The notes: generated from the sequence alone by a model not told the origin. Counted from the first letter of the stretch, positions 35,203 through 45,132 are shown. The stretch: DNA of 64,000 bases from JBPRGG01 sp051418075 (GCA_051418075.1 JBPRGG010000111.1:13489-77488), one strand, 5' to 3'. Numbers and translations are program-made.

Positions 35203-36042
35203 TTAATCCGGATCAGGCTTGATTTGGTAAAACTGCATGCAATTATTTCCCCAAACATTATCCGATTCAGACAATTCTAATTTTTGCAGAAAATTTGCTA
35301 TTAATTCCACCACCTGAGAATAATCCCCTGCCAGATTACAGACAGGCCAGTCACTGCCAAACATTAATCGGTCTTTGCCAAAACAGGAAAAGACCAGGGA
35401 AAGGTAATATTCAAAATCCGGGGTATCCCACCGGCTCCAATCTGCTTCAGTGATCATGCCGGAAAGCTTACAATATACATTTTCATGGGATGCCAGTTTT
35501 TCCAATTGCTTTCCCCAGGGTTGATGCACCTGGTTTTTAATATCCGGTTTGGCCATATGATCCAGCACAAATCTTTGCCGGGGAAAATTTGATACCAGTT
35601 TTTCTGCAATAGGTAATTGCCGGGGTAAAATCAACAGGTCGTAAGTCAAACCAGCTGTCTGTAATTGACTAACACCCCGCTGAAAGGAATCACGTAACAT
35701 AAAATAATCATCTTTTTCATCCTGGATCACATGTCTGACACCAACCAATTTTGGATGACGGAATTGTTGTATCTGTTTCAGCAAATGATCAGAATTAAGA
35801 TCAAACCAACCCACCACTCCCTTGATGAAGTCATATTGATCCGCCCATTTCAGAATCCATTCAGTCTCTTCCAATGACTGCCGGGCCTGGATCAATATAC
35901 TTCCCTGCATTCCCTCCTGCCCAAGAACTGACTTAAATTCCTCCGGTAAAAAATCCCGTTTAAGGACAGTCAAATCTTCATTGATCCAGTCATATTCAGA
36001 AGCTTTATAAACCCAGAAATGTTGATGCGCATCTATTTTCAT
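35203..36042 (-). CDS. Amidohydrolase-family lactonase (COG3618-like)
   Basis: A 279-residue metal-dependent TIM-barrel hydrolase of the fuconolactonase/rhamnonolactonase group. The metal motif MKIDAHQHFW is at the very start, GVRHVIQDEKD (about 101-111) and LDHMAKPDI (about 159-167) follow, and the catalytic aspartate lies in MFGSDWPVCNL near residue 233. Family members open sugar lactones such as L-fucono-1,5-lactone in deoxysugar degradation. It is a single gene here, with no sugar operon alongside, so substrate is open. Cytoplasmic, no signal. Confidence 0.9.
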   Translation of the reverse strand: MKIDAHQHFWVYKASEYDWINEDLTVLKRDFLPEEFKSVLGQEGMQGSILIQARQSLEETEWILKWADQYDFIKGVVGWFDLNSDHLLKQIQQFRHPKLVGVRHVIQDEKDDYFMLRDSFQRGVSQLQTAGLTYDLLILPRQLPIAEKLVSNFPRQRFVLDHMAKPDIKNQVHQPWGKQLEKLASHENVYCKLSGMITEADWSRWDTPDFEYYLSLVFSCFGKDRLMFGSDWPVCNLAGDYSQVVELIANFLQKLELSESDNVWGNNCMQFYQIKPDPD

Positions 36043-36251
36043 GGCGGTACTATTTTAGTATCACTACATTAAAGGTAAGCATTCAGACAGAAAGAATAAA
36101 GCAAAATGCTCATCCATGAAACCAATCAAGTCCTATGATAACCCTTTTTCAATAAGATTTACTCAATTTTATAAATCTATATTTTATTTTCATAACAAGA
36201 CATATATTCAATTTGTATAAATATTATAAATCAATTATAAAAATTTAATAT

Positions 36252-38276
36252 ATGAAAAAACACTTTATCATATCCTTTTTATACCTTGTTATTTATAGCT
36301 TGAATGTAGTGGCAAAAGTTCCTGATCAGGGACTCTCTCCTTTGGACGTAGCTAAATTAAAGACGGTCAGTGATGTGATCATATCGCCTGACGGAGTTCA
36401 CCTTCCTTACCTTTTGAGTGTACCAGCTGATCCATTAAAAGAGAATAAAAGGGCTCACAGTGAATTACATGTTTTTAATACCAGGCAAAACAATTCTACT
36501 GCCTATTTTACCAGAGGAAACATAAACAGTATCTCGTTTCGACCTCAGAAAAACACTGTTTCGTTTTTAGGAAAAACAGGTGATGACCAGGTTACATCCC
36601 TTTATGAGGTTTCTTTAGCCGGAGGTGAGCCTGTAAAGATCTTTGGTTTTAAAACTTCTATTTATGCCTATAGCTGGGCCCCGGATGGTAAAAAAGTAGC
36701 CATTATTGCTTCCCAACCTGATACTACTGAAAAAATTTCTACCCTACCCTATAAGCCGGAAATTTATGAAGAAAATTTGCCCTTTCGCCGGGGATATGTG
36801 GTAGATCTTGATCAGCAGGAAGTCAATAGAATTCCCTTTGAGGGATATTTTCACAACATATCCTGGAGCCCCGAAGGTTCAAAGATAGCCATCGCCACCT
36901 CTGAAACACCATTGATAGATGATGAATATATGTTTCAAACCCTGACCATACTTGATGCAGCTAACCTTGATGAAATTGCGGAAATACAGCGTGAAGGGAA
37001 ATTAGGAGCATTTAAATTCAGTCCGGATGGAGACCATTTGGCATATATAGGTGGGGCAGACCTTCATGATCCCACTGACGGCCGCTTATTTGTCAGTTCA
37101 AGCCAGGGAGGAAACCCCACCCGGATAAATCCAGGTTACCTGGGTCAGTTTGAAGATTTTAGCTGGAAAAATAACCGAACCATAACTTTTCTGGCCAGTG
37201 AAGGGGTGCAATCAGTATTAGGTACTGTGAAGGTTGACGGGACCAACTGGAAATACATATTGCAGCCAGAAGGACCAAATCTAAATGATCTGGCCCTGGC
37301 AAATAATGGAGATATGGCTTTTACTGGTGAAACAAGCAACCATCCCCAGGAAGTTTACCTGATGAAATCTACGGAAGACCGGCCCAATCAGATTACCAAT
37401 CATAACACCTGGCTGAAACAGGAAAAACTGGGTAAACAGGAAGTAATTGAGTATGAGGCCCGTGATGGTATAAGTATTCAGGGTATTTTGATCTATCCAT
37501 TGGATTATCAGGCAGGCAACAAATATCCATTGATCACGGTAGTTCATGGGGGTCCGGAGTCCCATTACAATAATGGATGGCTTACCCGCTATAGTACAAT
37601 AGGGCAAATGGGAGCCGCGCAGGGATATATGGTATTTTTTCCTAACTACAGGGGAAGTACCGGCCGGGGTGAAGAATTCGCCAAAGTAAGTCAGGGTGAC
37701 CTGGCAGGTAAAGAGTTTGATGATATTGTAGATGGCGTGGATTACCTGATCGGGCAAGGATTAGTGGATGAAAGCAAAGTGGGAGTAACAGGTGGATCTT
37801 ATGGAGGTTATGCCACTGGCTGGATGGCCACCAAATATACTGACCGGTTTGCTGCCGGTGTCATGTTTGTGGGAATCAGTAACAATATCAGTAAGTGGGG
37901 TACCGGAGATATTCCGGAGGAGTTGTACCTGGTACACGCCCGGAAAAGGATTTGGGAAGATTATCAGTTTTTTCTGGAGAGAAGTCCCATCTTCTATGCC
38001 GGAAAAGCCAATACGCCGCTATTGATTATGGCGGGGGCCGAAGATACACGGGTTCATCCCAGCCAGTCCATCGAATTATACAGACATGTCAAAACCAGGA
38101 CTGACACACCAGTTAGGCTGGTACTTTATCCCGGTGAGGGTCATGGCAATACCAAAGCCACCGCCCGTCTGGACTACAGTTTAAGACAGCTAAGGTGGTT
38201 TAATAAATACTTAAAAAATGAACCGGTAGATTTGGACAGCCCAATAAGCCTGGAAGTTTTGGAAAGGGAAAGCTAA
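36252..38276 (+). CDS. Exported S9 family peptidase (prolyl oligopeptidase/acylaminoacyl peptidase type)
   Basis: A 674-residue serine peptidase with a signal peptide (hydrophobic 6-20). The middle part (about 50-400) is a beta-propeller made of WSPDG/FSPDG-type repeats. The C-terminal alpha/beta-hydrolase domain has the nucleophile S516 in GGSYGGY, aspartate D598 in GAEDTRVH and histidine H631 in GEGHGN, the full triad. Such enzymes cleave short peptides after proline, alanine or acylated residues in the periplasm. A short palindrome (AAATCTTT/AAAGATTT at 38275-38292) overlaps the stop codon. Confidence 0.93.
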   Translation: MKKHFIISFLYLVIYSLNVVAKVPDQGLSPLDVAKLKTVSDVIISPDGVHLPYLLSVPADPLKENKRAHSELHVFNTRQNNSTAYFTRGNINSISFRPQKNTVSFLGKTGDDQVTSLYEVSLAGGEPVKIFGFKTSIYAYSWAPDGKKVAIIASQPDTTEKISTLPYKPEIYEENLPFRRGYVVDLDQQEVNRIPFEGYFHNISWSPEGSKIAIATSETPLIDDEYMFQTLTILDAANLDEIAEIQREGKLGAFKFSPDGDHLAYIGGADLHDPTDGRLFVSSSQGGNPTRINPGYLGQFEDFSWKNNRTITFLASEGVQSVLGTVKVDGTNWKYILQPEGPNLNDLALANNGDMAFTGETSNHPQEVYLMKSTEDRPNQITNHNTWLKQEKLGKQEVIEYEARDGISIQGILIYPLDYQAGNKYPLITVVHGGPESHYNNGWLTRYSTIGQMGAAQGYMVFFPNYRGSTGRGEEFAKVSQGDLAGKEFDDIVDGVDYLIGQGLVDESKVGVTGGSYGGYATGWMATKYTDRFAAGVMFVGISNNISKWGTGDIPEELYLVHARKRIWEDYQFFLERSPIFYAGKANTPLLIMAGAEDTRVHPSQSIELYRHVKTRTDTPVRLVLYPGEGHGNTKATARLDYSLRQLRWFNKYLKNEPVDLDSPISLEVLERES

Positions 38277-38592
38277 ATCTTTACAAAGATTTGGGATATA
38301 AGTTTTGGTCTGCAAAGGCAATAGATTGCAGCTAACCGGGCCTATGAACAACCTGCCTAAGGTGCGCAGATTCGTCAGAAAATGATTCTTTGACCGCTGA
38401 CGGCCGATTGCCGTTGAATAATTAATTAATTAAATTAAAGGCAGATTTCATCTTCATGTACGAGGGGTGGTGTGGTCTGCCTTTGGCTAAAAATAAAGTA
38501 AGGCCAGCCGGCCATGACAAAAGATGGAGGAATGCAAAATGTCTAACAGGATGCAGACATTAAATGCTATTATACTATCACATCCAACCCTG
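38277..38592. other. 316-bp intergenic region with an inverted repeat
   Basis: Between the convergent S9 peptidase and CheB/CheR kinase genes. A perfect 9-bp inverted repeat AAAGGCAGA (38437-38445) and TCTGCCTTT (38476-38484) encloses 30 nt; on the minus strand it is followed by a T/A-rich tract, so it may end the kinase transcript. No coding frame was found in the remainder. Confidence 0.45.
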
Positions 38593-41500
38593 CTAAACAT
38601 ATTCTTGCAGGTATAAAGTGAACTCCGCCCCCTTATCCGGCTCACTTTTCAATTCAATATCACCCCCATTCCTGATCACCATATTTCTTACGATATGCAA
38701 TCCCACACCTTTACCATCAGCTTTTTTGGTAAATCTTTTAAATGGCCTGAACAGATTATTTTTATATTTCTTAAGATCCAAGCCAATCCCATTATCCGTA
38801 AACTTCAGGATCACAAAATCGTCCTCTTTTGAACTGGTTATTTTAATATGTAAGGGATGATCATCATGCCTGTATTTTATGGCATTACTAAGCAAATTTC
38901 TAAAGATACTTTCAATATATGGTTTGATGTAACAGATATTCTCCTGGTCAAACTGTGTTTCAATCCGGGGTTGTACCTTTTCAATATCCCGATGTAATTC
39001 CTGCAATATTTTGTTCAAAAGCTGAGGCATATTAATATCTGTGGCTTTTGCTCCTTTTTCATCTGTTTGCTGATTTTCCATGATCTCAATCAATCCCTGA
39101 AGGGTGTTTTCCAGGGTTTCAGTAGTATCTTTTATCTTTGACAGGATTACATGTTTTTCTTCTTCAGTTTTGGCAGATTCATACAGGTTCATGATCAACT
39201 TCTGATTGGTAATGGGAGAGCGAAGATCATGTGCTACCGTGTAAAAGAAGTTATCCAGGTATTCATTGATCAGGTTCAGCTCTTTATTTTTGGTGAGCAA
39301 TTCCTGCTCATATTTCTTCAGAGGGGTAATATCCCTGGTGATGCTCAACACGGTTGACACCTTTCCATCCTGATCAAACTCCGGCACTAACTTGGATTCA
39401 AGATACATTTTGCCCTGCGGCCGGCTAAATTCAATTGTGAAAATAGTTTCTTCAGCAGTCTCAAATACCTTACTAATGGCTTGATTTGACTCATCCAGAT
39501 TATCAATCAACCCCAGTTCCTGATTATCTTTCCCTATAAACTCCTGGGGGGGTAAACCTACCAGCGCTTCCACTACCGGATTAATAAAGGTATGTTTCAG
39601 ATCCTGATTAAACCGGGCAATAATGTCAGGGGTATTTTCCACCAGGCTACGCCATTTATGTTCAGACTGGGCTAGTTCCAACTCTGATTTTTTAAGGGCG
39701 GTAATGTCCCGTGTAATTGACAAAACGGTTTCTACTTTTTGTGTTTCCTGATTTATTTCAGGTACCAGCTTGATATAAAAATAGTAATTTTCACCTTCAA
39801 CAATAGCTTTATTATAAAAATCAAGAGGTTTACCAGTATTAAACACCTGCTCTAATGATTTTATAAATCTTTCGGTGTCTGTCTCTGCAGTGACGTTTAA
39901 TTCCCTATGGGTCTTACCCAGAATTTGTTCTCTGCTCAATCCCATTTCCTTTTCCAGGGCTTCATTGACAAAAACATGTCTGTAGTTGTGGTCAAAACGG
40001 GCAATTACATCGGGAGTATTTTCCACCAGGCTTTTCCAGTTGTTTTCAGAGACCCTCAGACTCTCCTGAATATTCTTAAGCTGAGTGATATCAATAAAGG
40101 TCATTACCACTCCTGCAATTTTTTGTTCAGCAGTACGGTAGGGCAACAACCGGAGCAGGTAATAGGTGCCATTTTCATGTCTGAATTCTTTTTCAAGCAT
40201 TTCATCCTGCTTCTTGACCCATTCTATATCCAGTTTAATATCGTCATATCCTATATGGTTGGTAAAGTGGTAAACCGGTCGTTCAACATCCGTATCATAA
40301 ATATTGAACAGTTCTTTGACATTTGGGGTAATTCGCCTGATGTAGCTGTTTTCATCTAAAAAGATGGTGGCGATCTGAATACTGGCTAGCAAGTTGTCCA
40401 GGTCATTATTCAGGTCAGTGAGCTCATCTATTTTTTCCTGTAATTCAGTGTTTACAATATACAACTCTTCGTTGGCCGACTGTAATTCCTCGTTGGTGCT
40501 TTTTAATTCCTCGTTGGCCGACATCAATTCTTCATTGGAGGATTGAAGTTCTTCATTGGTTTGTTCGGCTTCATTTAAGGTGATCCTTAACTCTTCCCTG
40601 GTCACATTCAATTCATTTTCCAGTTCATGCAGCCTTTGATCTTTTACTACCTCTTTGATTTTATTATCCTGGTCTTGGGGTAGATGGGAGGATTCCGGGG
40701 ATAGTCCAGGGATAGATTTTCCAAAAACAATAAGGATCTGTGATAAAATGTCCTCATGCCTGACTGCATAAAAAATGAGCGAAATCATTTCAGGATGATC
40801 ATTGATTCTAACCTGAATATTGGGGAAATGAACTTCGTTTTCCTGATCCTGCCTGATTTTTCTAATGCCATTTCTTAAAAAAACCTGCAAATCAGTACCG
40901 GACAATTTCATGATATTGATCTTATCCATATTTTGGGGTACCATCAGGTAATTGCCTAAAACACCCTGATTATATAATACCTCATTGCGTAAATTAATAA
41001 ATAAGTAGGATGGGGCTATTTTATTAATGACTTCCTGTTGAAAAAAATTATCTGCCGAGGCCTTCTGATCGTTCTGGAAAAAAAAAGATCCACCCGATAA
41101 TTCTTTTTTTGGTGAACCTGCACCATTATCATTCTGACCTATCTTTTTACGATTTTTATAAACCCGGAATTCCTGACTTTTTTCTATGAAAAAATCAATT
41201 TTCTTACCTACTGACTCATTGGGGCCAATGATCAGATAACCTCCTGAATTTAAAGCCTGGTGAAGATTTTTAAGTATATTTGATTGAGCCGGTTGCTTGA
41301 GGTAGATAAACAAATTGCGACACATTACCATGTCAAGTTTCATCAAAGGGGGGTCTTTAAGCAGATTATGCTGCATAAAGATGATTTTTTTTCTTATTAA
41401 TTTTTTAACTTCATAGAAATCTTCGTGCTTTACAAAATATTTATTTAACCATTCATTTTTTACATCTACCACAATATTGTTCCGGTAGCGACCTACACTG

Positions 41501-42558
41501 GCAAATTTCAAAGCTGCTTCATTGAGGTCTGAAGCAAAGATTTTATAGGTGAGGTTAAGCTGATGAGATTCAATAAAATCTTCCAATAAAATAGCCAGCG
41601 AGTATACTTCTTCTCCGGAAGCACATCCCGGCACCCAAAGCCTTAGCAGGCTTTTAGGCTGTTCCTTGACCAACTCGGGAATAATATATTGAGCAACATA
41701 CTGATAAACTTCCGGGTCACGGAAGAAGTTGGTGACACTTATCAACAGATCATCGAACAGGATCTTCTTTTCAGAGGGATTCTCCAACAGGTATTGATGA
41801 TATTCCTTCACATGCTGAAAGTGCCCTACATGGATTCGTTTATTAATCCTGCGAATCACCGAGTTTGATTTATAGGAAAAAAAATCAACCCCTGAATATT
41901 GACTGACTATGTTGATCACCTGATCATACAGATCTTCTTCTATATCGTCTTCATGTTCTTCCGGGGAATAATTGATATGATAGGGATTATTTATAATGCG
42001 ATAGAAAGCTGAGGGTATTTCTGTGGGAGACAAAATCAGATCCGGAGTAAACGCATGCAATGCTACCCGGGGCATTCCATCAAATGCTGCTGTTTCTGGT
42101 TCCTGTACCATCACAAACCCTCCGGCTTCTTTAATAATCTTACCTCCCCTGATCCCATCCGTACCGTTCCCTGAAAGAATCAGCCCAATAGACTTCTCCT
42201 TGTAATTAATGGCCAGTGAACTGAAAAATATATCAATGGGGTAATTTAATACTTTTTTCTGGGTGTCTTCCAGGATAAACCGATCCTGATCAATTTTTAC
42301 TAGTTTATCCGGAGGATTGATATAGATATGGTCCGGCTTTATGTTATCCTGATCTTCAATATCTTTTACAGTAAAATTCGAAACCTTGCCAAATAAATCC
42401 TGGGCAAAACTTTTATGATCGGCAGATAGATGTTGTACTATTATAATGGCTGCCCCGGTTGGCTCCTTCAGGTTTTCTATAATTTGTTTAATTACAGGAA
42501 AACCTCCGGCAGAAGCACCAATGCCAATTACAAAAAATTCCTTCGTACTTTGAGTCAT
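38593..42558 (-). CDS. CheB-CheR-PAS hybrid sensor histidine kinase
   Basis: A 1321-residue cytoplasmic protein that joins chemotaxis-type enzymes to a kinase. Residues 1-190 are a CheB methylesterase domain with the triad S16 (GASAGG), H43 (QHLSADH) and D134 (GNGTDG). Residues about 205-470 are a CheR methyltransferase domain (SAM motif WVPGCASGEEVYSLAILLED). A heptad-rich coiled coil (about 640-735, repeated NEELxS units) leads to three PAS domains, HisKA (VAHDLRSPITNQ, near residue 1115) and HATPase (FTDNGIGLDLKKYKNN; GKGVGLHIVRNM). No receiver domain is attached and no chemoreceptor or CheA is nearby. The modification substrate is unknown; the protein's own coiled coil is one inferred possibility. 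Confidence 0.92.
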   Translation of the reverse strand: MTQSTKEFFVIGIGASAGGFPVIKQIIENLKEPTGAAIIIVQHLSADHKSFAQDLFGKVSNFTVKDIEDQDNIKPDHIYINPPDKLVKIDQDRFILEDTQKKVLNYPIDIFFSSLAINYKEKSIGLILSGNGTDGIRGGKIIKEAGGFVMVQEPETAAFDGMPRVALHAFTPDLILSPTEIPSAFYRIINNPYHINYSPEEHEDDIEEDLYDQVINIVSQYSGVDFFSYKSNSVIRRINKRIHVGHFQHVKEYHQYLLENPSEKKILFDDLLISVTNFFRDPEVYQYVAQYIIPELVKEQPKSLLRLWVPGCASGEEVYSLAILLEDFIESHQLNLTYKIFASDLNEAALKFASVGRYRNNIVVDVKNEWLNKYFVKHEDFYEVKKLIRKKIIFMQHNLLKDPPLMKLDMVMCRNLFIYLKQPAQSNILKNLHQALNSGGYLIIGPNESVGKKIDFFIEKSQEFRVYKNRKKIGQNDNGAGSPKKELSGGSFFFQNDQKASADNFFQQEVINKIAPSYLFINLRNEVLYNQGVLGNYLMVPQNMDKINIMKLSGTDLQVFLRNGIRKIRQDQENEVHFPNIQVRINDHPEMISLIFYAVRHEDILSQILIVFGKSIPGLSPESSHLPQDQDNKIKEVVKDQRLHELENELNVTREELRITLNEAEQTNEELQSSNEELMSANEELKSTNEELQSANEELYIVNTELQEKIDELTDLNNDLDNLLASIQIATIFLDENSYIRRITPNVKELFNIYDTDVERPVYHFTNHIGYDDIKLDIEWVKKQDEMLEKEFRHENGTYYLLRLLPYRTAEQKIAGVVMTFIDITQLKNIQESLRVSENNWKSLVENTPDVIARFDHNYRHVFVNEALEKEMGLSREQILGKTHRELNVTAETDTERFIKSLEQVFNTGKPLDFYNKAIVEGENYYFYIKLVPEINQETQKVETVLSITRDITALKKSELELAQSEHKWRSLVENTPDIIARFNQDLKHTFINPVVEALVGLPPQEFIGKDNQELGLIDNLDESNQAISKVFETAEETIFTIEFSRPQGKMYLESKLVPEFDQDGKVSTVLSITRDITPLKKYEQELLTKNKELNLINEYLDNFFYTVAHDLRSPITNQKLIMNLYESAKTEEEKHVILSKIKDTTETLENTLQGLIEIMENQQTDEKGAKATDINMPQLLNKILQELHRDIEKVQPRIETQFDQENICYIKPYIESIFRNLLSNAIKYRHDDHPLHIKITSSKEDDFVILKFTDNGIGLDLKKYKNNLFRPFKRFTKKADGKGVGLHIVRNMVIRNGGDIELKSEPDKGAEFTLYLQEYV

Positions 42559-42759
42559 TATAAAAAAAATTGAAATAACGAATTTAAGAAAAATAAAGCA
42601 GAATAAATAATAGGTTGCCGGAGTAGGTGATACAGGCAGGGCCCCTGACAGGAAAACAAAAGGTTGATATTGACAGGCTTAAAGGGTTATACAACAACAC
42701 TGTCCTTTCGACTATTCGTAATCATAACTGGGCCGGCCCAACTAGTTTTCGGCTAAATA

Positions 42760-42966
42760 TTAATGTGCCAGTTTATCACCTGAGCATTCCTCCAGTATTC
42801 CCTGCTCCTTTTGTTGGCCAGTTTGTTCTCTGAGCAACCTGATCTTACCATCAAGTATCAAGTGCATATAATCCACCGACTCATCCTTTCTGTACAAATA
42901 TCTTTCATCCTTCAATAGACAAACTATGGATTTTTGCCAAAGCGATACTGGCAGGATGGCAATTCT
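42760..42966 (-). pseudogene. Decayed cyclic-nucleotide-binding domain fragment
   Basis: The open minus-strand frame has no usable start and stops after LAH. It contains LLKDERYLYRKDESVDYMHLILDGKIRLLREQTGQQKEQGILEE as overlapping short pieces (KDESVDYMHLILDGKIRLL and EQTGQQKEQGILEE), which reads like the beta-roll of a CRP-type cyclic-nucleotide-binding domain found at the N-terminus of some ATP-binding signalling proteins. The expected continuation (glycine-rich phosphate-binding cassette and kinase part) is missing, so this is a remnant of a larger gene. Confidence 0.45.
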
Positions 42967-43357
42967 TTAAATGGTTGAGCTTGTCGGAGTTTGGATAATT
43001 CCACAATCTGAGTTATAGAATAAATGGATGCAAGATGTGATAATTAAAAAAGGCAAATATTTGTTGGATAAAAAAAGCCTGTCAAAAAATTGGGGACAGG
43101 CTAAAGTAAACTCATTAATCAATAAAAAAATTTAATAAATTTAATATCCGCAAAACTAAATTTTATACGCATGCTTTACAATACTCATAAATGAGTATTT
43201 TCAAATCCGAAACCCAGGTTTTGCCAAAAATAGTGGATTAACGATGCTGATTTCAATAAATTTCTCCTCCTGAAACCAGTCCATGCCTGAGCCTAACGAA
43301 ATGACTTATTTTTAAAATTTGAACGATAAAAACGAAGTGAATCATTTCAGCATTTTA
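42967..43357. other. Intergenic region with two hairpins
   Basis: AT-rich stretch between the decayed fragment and the alpha/beta hydrolase gene. It holds an orphan minus-strand terminator (43070-43102) and a perfect hairpin AATACTCAT-AA-ATGAGTATT (43180-43199) that is followed by TTTTC on the plus strand. No coding frame was recognised. Confidence 0.5.
43070..43102 (-). terminator. Orphan minus-strand Rho-independent terminator
   Basis: AGCCTGTC (43076-43083) pairs with GACAGGCT (43095-43102) and is followed on the minus strand by six T residues. No annotated minus-strand gene ends before it: the next upstream sequence is a plus-strand gene beginning at 43390. It could end a short non-coding transcript from 43103-43360. 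Confidence 0.65.
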
Positions 43358-43365
43358 TATTTTTG
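43358..43365 (+). promoter_or_regulatory. -7 box of the alpha/beta hydrolase gene
   Basis: TATTTTTG matches the Bacteroidota TAnnTTTG element, 25 bp before the ATG at 43390; no good -33 TTG is seen at the expected distance. Its position argues against the longer TTG start at 43363. Confidence 0.4.
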
Positions 43366-43389
43366 TCTGATACAACTAAACACAAACAA

Positions 43390-44211
43390 ATGGAAAAAGC
43401 ATACTTCAACTATCAAGGGATGGACATTGCTGTTTTTCAAAATAAATCCCGGGAAAAACGGGGAATTTTATACCTTCATGGTAATTCCCTGGATACTACT
43501 ACTTTTACTGCCCAATTCAGGGGTGAACTAAGTAAAAAATATAAAATAGCCGGATTTGATTGGCCAGGACATGGGCAATCCGGCAAAGCTGCGGAGCATT
43601 TTTATCAATTTGACCATTTGCTTGATCTGGTCATCAAAATAACAGATTTTCTGGATTTAGAGCAAGTAATTATAATGGGACATTCATTGGGCGGACATAT
43701 TGGTCTTGAAGCTGCGCCACACATAAGCAACTTAGCCGGGTTGGTTTTATCCGGAACTCCTCCATTAGGTAGTCCTCCTAATCTGGGGGCGGCATTTTTA
43801 CCCCATCCGGTAATCCAAAAGGGTTATACCTTCCAACCTGAGCTTTCAGATGCAGCTATCAGGGAAATGGCAGCTACTTTTGTATTCAGTGATTCCGGGA
43901 AAATTGATCAGTTAATTCCTCTGATAAGAAATACGGATGGAAGATTCAGGGAAGTTTTAGGCACCGAAATTGCCAGGGGTAAATTAAAAGATGAAGTAGC
44001 CATTATAGAAAATCTGAATATTCCGGTGGCAATTTTCCAGGGAGTTCATGAACCTTTAATCAATAAAACCTACCTGGAAAGCCTGTCAATCAAAAAGCTC
44101 TGGAGGAATGAAATCAGGGAAATACCAGCAGCTGGTCATAGTGTGCAGCTAGAAAATCCCGAAGTTTTTAATCACAATATGGCTGAATTTGCTCAAGCCG
44201 TTTGGAGCTAA
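43390..44211 (+). CDS. Alpha/beta-hydrolase fold enzyme
   Basis: A 273-residue cytoplasmic hydrolase from the ATG at 43390 (282 from an upstream TTG). The oxyanion segment YLHGNSLDTTTF, the nucleophile motif MGHSLGGHIG near residue 97 and the late histidine AAGHSVQLENPE near residue 256 are intact. Substrate is not predictable; relatives include haloalkane dehalogenase-like and lipase-like esterases. It converges with the PAS-LuxR gene, with only eight bases between the stops. Confidence 0.88.
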   Translation: MEKAYFNYQGMDIAVFQNKSREKRGILYLHGNSLDTTTFTAQFRGELSKKYKIAGFDWPGHGQSGKAAEHFYQFDHLLDLVIKITDFLDLEQVIIMGHSLGGHIGLEAAPHISNLAGLVLSGTPPLGSPPNLGAAFLPHPVIQKGYTFQPELSDAAIREMAATFVFSDSGKIDQLIPLIRNTDGRFREVLGTEIARGKLKDEVAIIENLNIPVAIFQGVHEPLINKTYLESLSIKKLWRNEIREIPAAGHSVQLENPEVFNHNMAEFAQAVWS

Positions 44212-44219
44212 GGATAAAT

Positions 44220-45002
44220 TTAAGTAGACTGAATTAATTCGTGATCCAAACCAAAGGCTACCAGTTCATTGGTATTATTTACTCTGGTTTTTTTAAGCAT
44301 GTTCCTTCGATGCCGGTTAACAGTATGTTCACTGATAAATAGTTCCTGGGCAATATCTTTGGAATTTTTTCCCTGGATCAGCAATTTAAGAATTTCCTTT
44401 TCCCTGGGAGAAAAAATACTTTTCATGAGTTCTTCCACTTCCTTTCCCGGGTAATCATACCCTTTTAACGGGGGGCCATGCATGGAAAAGGAGATGTTAT
44501 TGCTATTTTTCAGATGAGTAATATCGGTATAAATAGCAAAACTGTGCACCAGGTTATTGTTTTTATCTTTGGTGATCATTCCGGTTTGCCTTAAAAGCCT
44601 TTTGGTTTCTCCTTCAGCTGTGATAAATCTAAAATCATTTTCAAAGATATACTCTCCCGGAATACTCTGTGGGGCATACTGCATGGCTTGCATTGAACGA
44701 ATAGCTGCTTTAAGTACGATTAAACGATCTGCCGGATGAATATGCTGATAGATCCTTTCCAGGTTAAAAGGTGATTCCCAGGAGAAACCACTGATCCTTT
44801 CAAAATTAGGCGATGTATATACTACCTGGGCCGGGTCGGAAACCAGGTCGGTCAAATGAAAAAACTGGTTAGGCATAGTCAGGAATCTGCTGATCATTTC
44901 CCGGGATAATAACAGATCTTTATATTCATAAACATGAGGATCGTGAGGCAATTTACTTAACTCTTCCTGCAGATACTTTAAATCAAAGTCCGGTAAGGGC
45001 AT
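44220..45002 (-). CDS. PAS-LuxR transcriptional regulator
   Basis: A 260-residue regulator from the ATG at 45002. The middle region (PAQVVYTSPNFERISGFSWESPFNLERIYQHIHPADR) is a PAS fold, and the C-terminal 60 residues are a LuxR/NarL-type helix-turn-helix (FSPREKEILKLLIQGKNSKDIAQELFIS, EHTVNRHRRNMLKKTRVNN). The frame is open up to 45107, but the extra 35 residues are basic and unlike the rest, and they overlap a dyad at 45049-45086, so the shorter start is preferred. This architecture is common in Bacteroidota; the ligand is unknown. No receiver domain is present. Confidence 0.88.
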   Translation of the reverse strand: MPLPDFDLKYLQEELSKLPHDPHVYEYKDLLLSREMISRFLTMPNQFFHLTDLVSDPAQVVYTSPNFERISGFSWESPFNLERIYQHIHPADRLIVLKAAIRSMQAMQYAPQSIPGEYIFENDFRFITAEGETKRLLRQTGMITKDKNNNLVHSFAIYTDITHLKNSNNISFSMHGPPLKGYDYPGKEVEELMKSIFSPREKEILKLLIQGKNSKDIAQELFISEHTVNRHRRNMLKKTRVNNTNELVAFGLDHELIQST

Positions 45003-45048
45003 AATTTTCCGCTGTTGGCGATTTAAACCGTAAAAAAAAGGATTACTA

Positions 45049-45086
45049 TTGAGGCTGGTTTTATTCTTTATGAATAACAACCTCAA
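45049..45086. promoter_or_regulatory. Interrupted dyad upstream of the PAS-LuxR gene
   Basis: TTGAGG (45049-45054) and CCTCAA (45081-45086) with inner TATTC/GAATA form an imperfect dyad about 47 bp before the preferred start. It could be an operator for autoregulation or part of the 5' leader. Confidence 0.35.
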
Positions 45087-45132
45087 ATGTAACCCTTTTA
45101 GAGCCAATTTTTTAATGAATTAATTTTTATAG

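Noticed and set aside
42627..42833. Plus-strand 68-codon open frame
   Set aside because: The opposite strand carries the cyclic-nucleotide-binding remnant; the plus-strand translation has no protein-like pattern.
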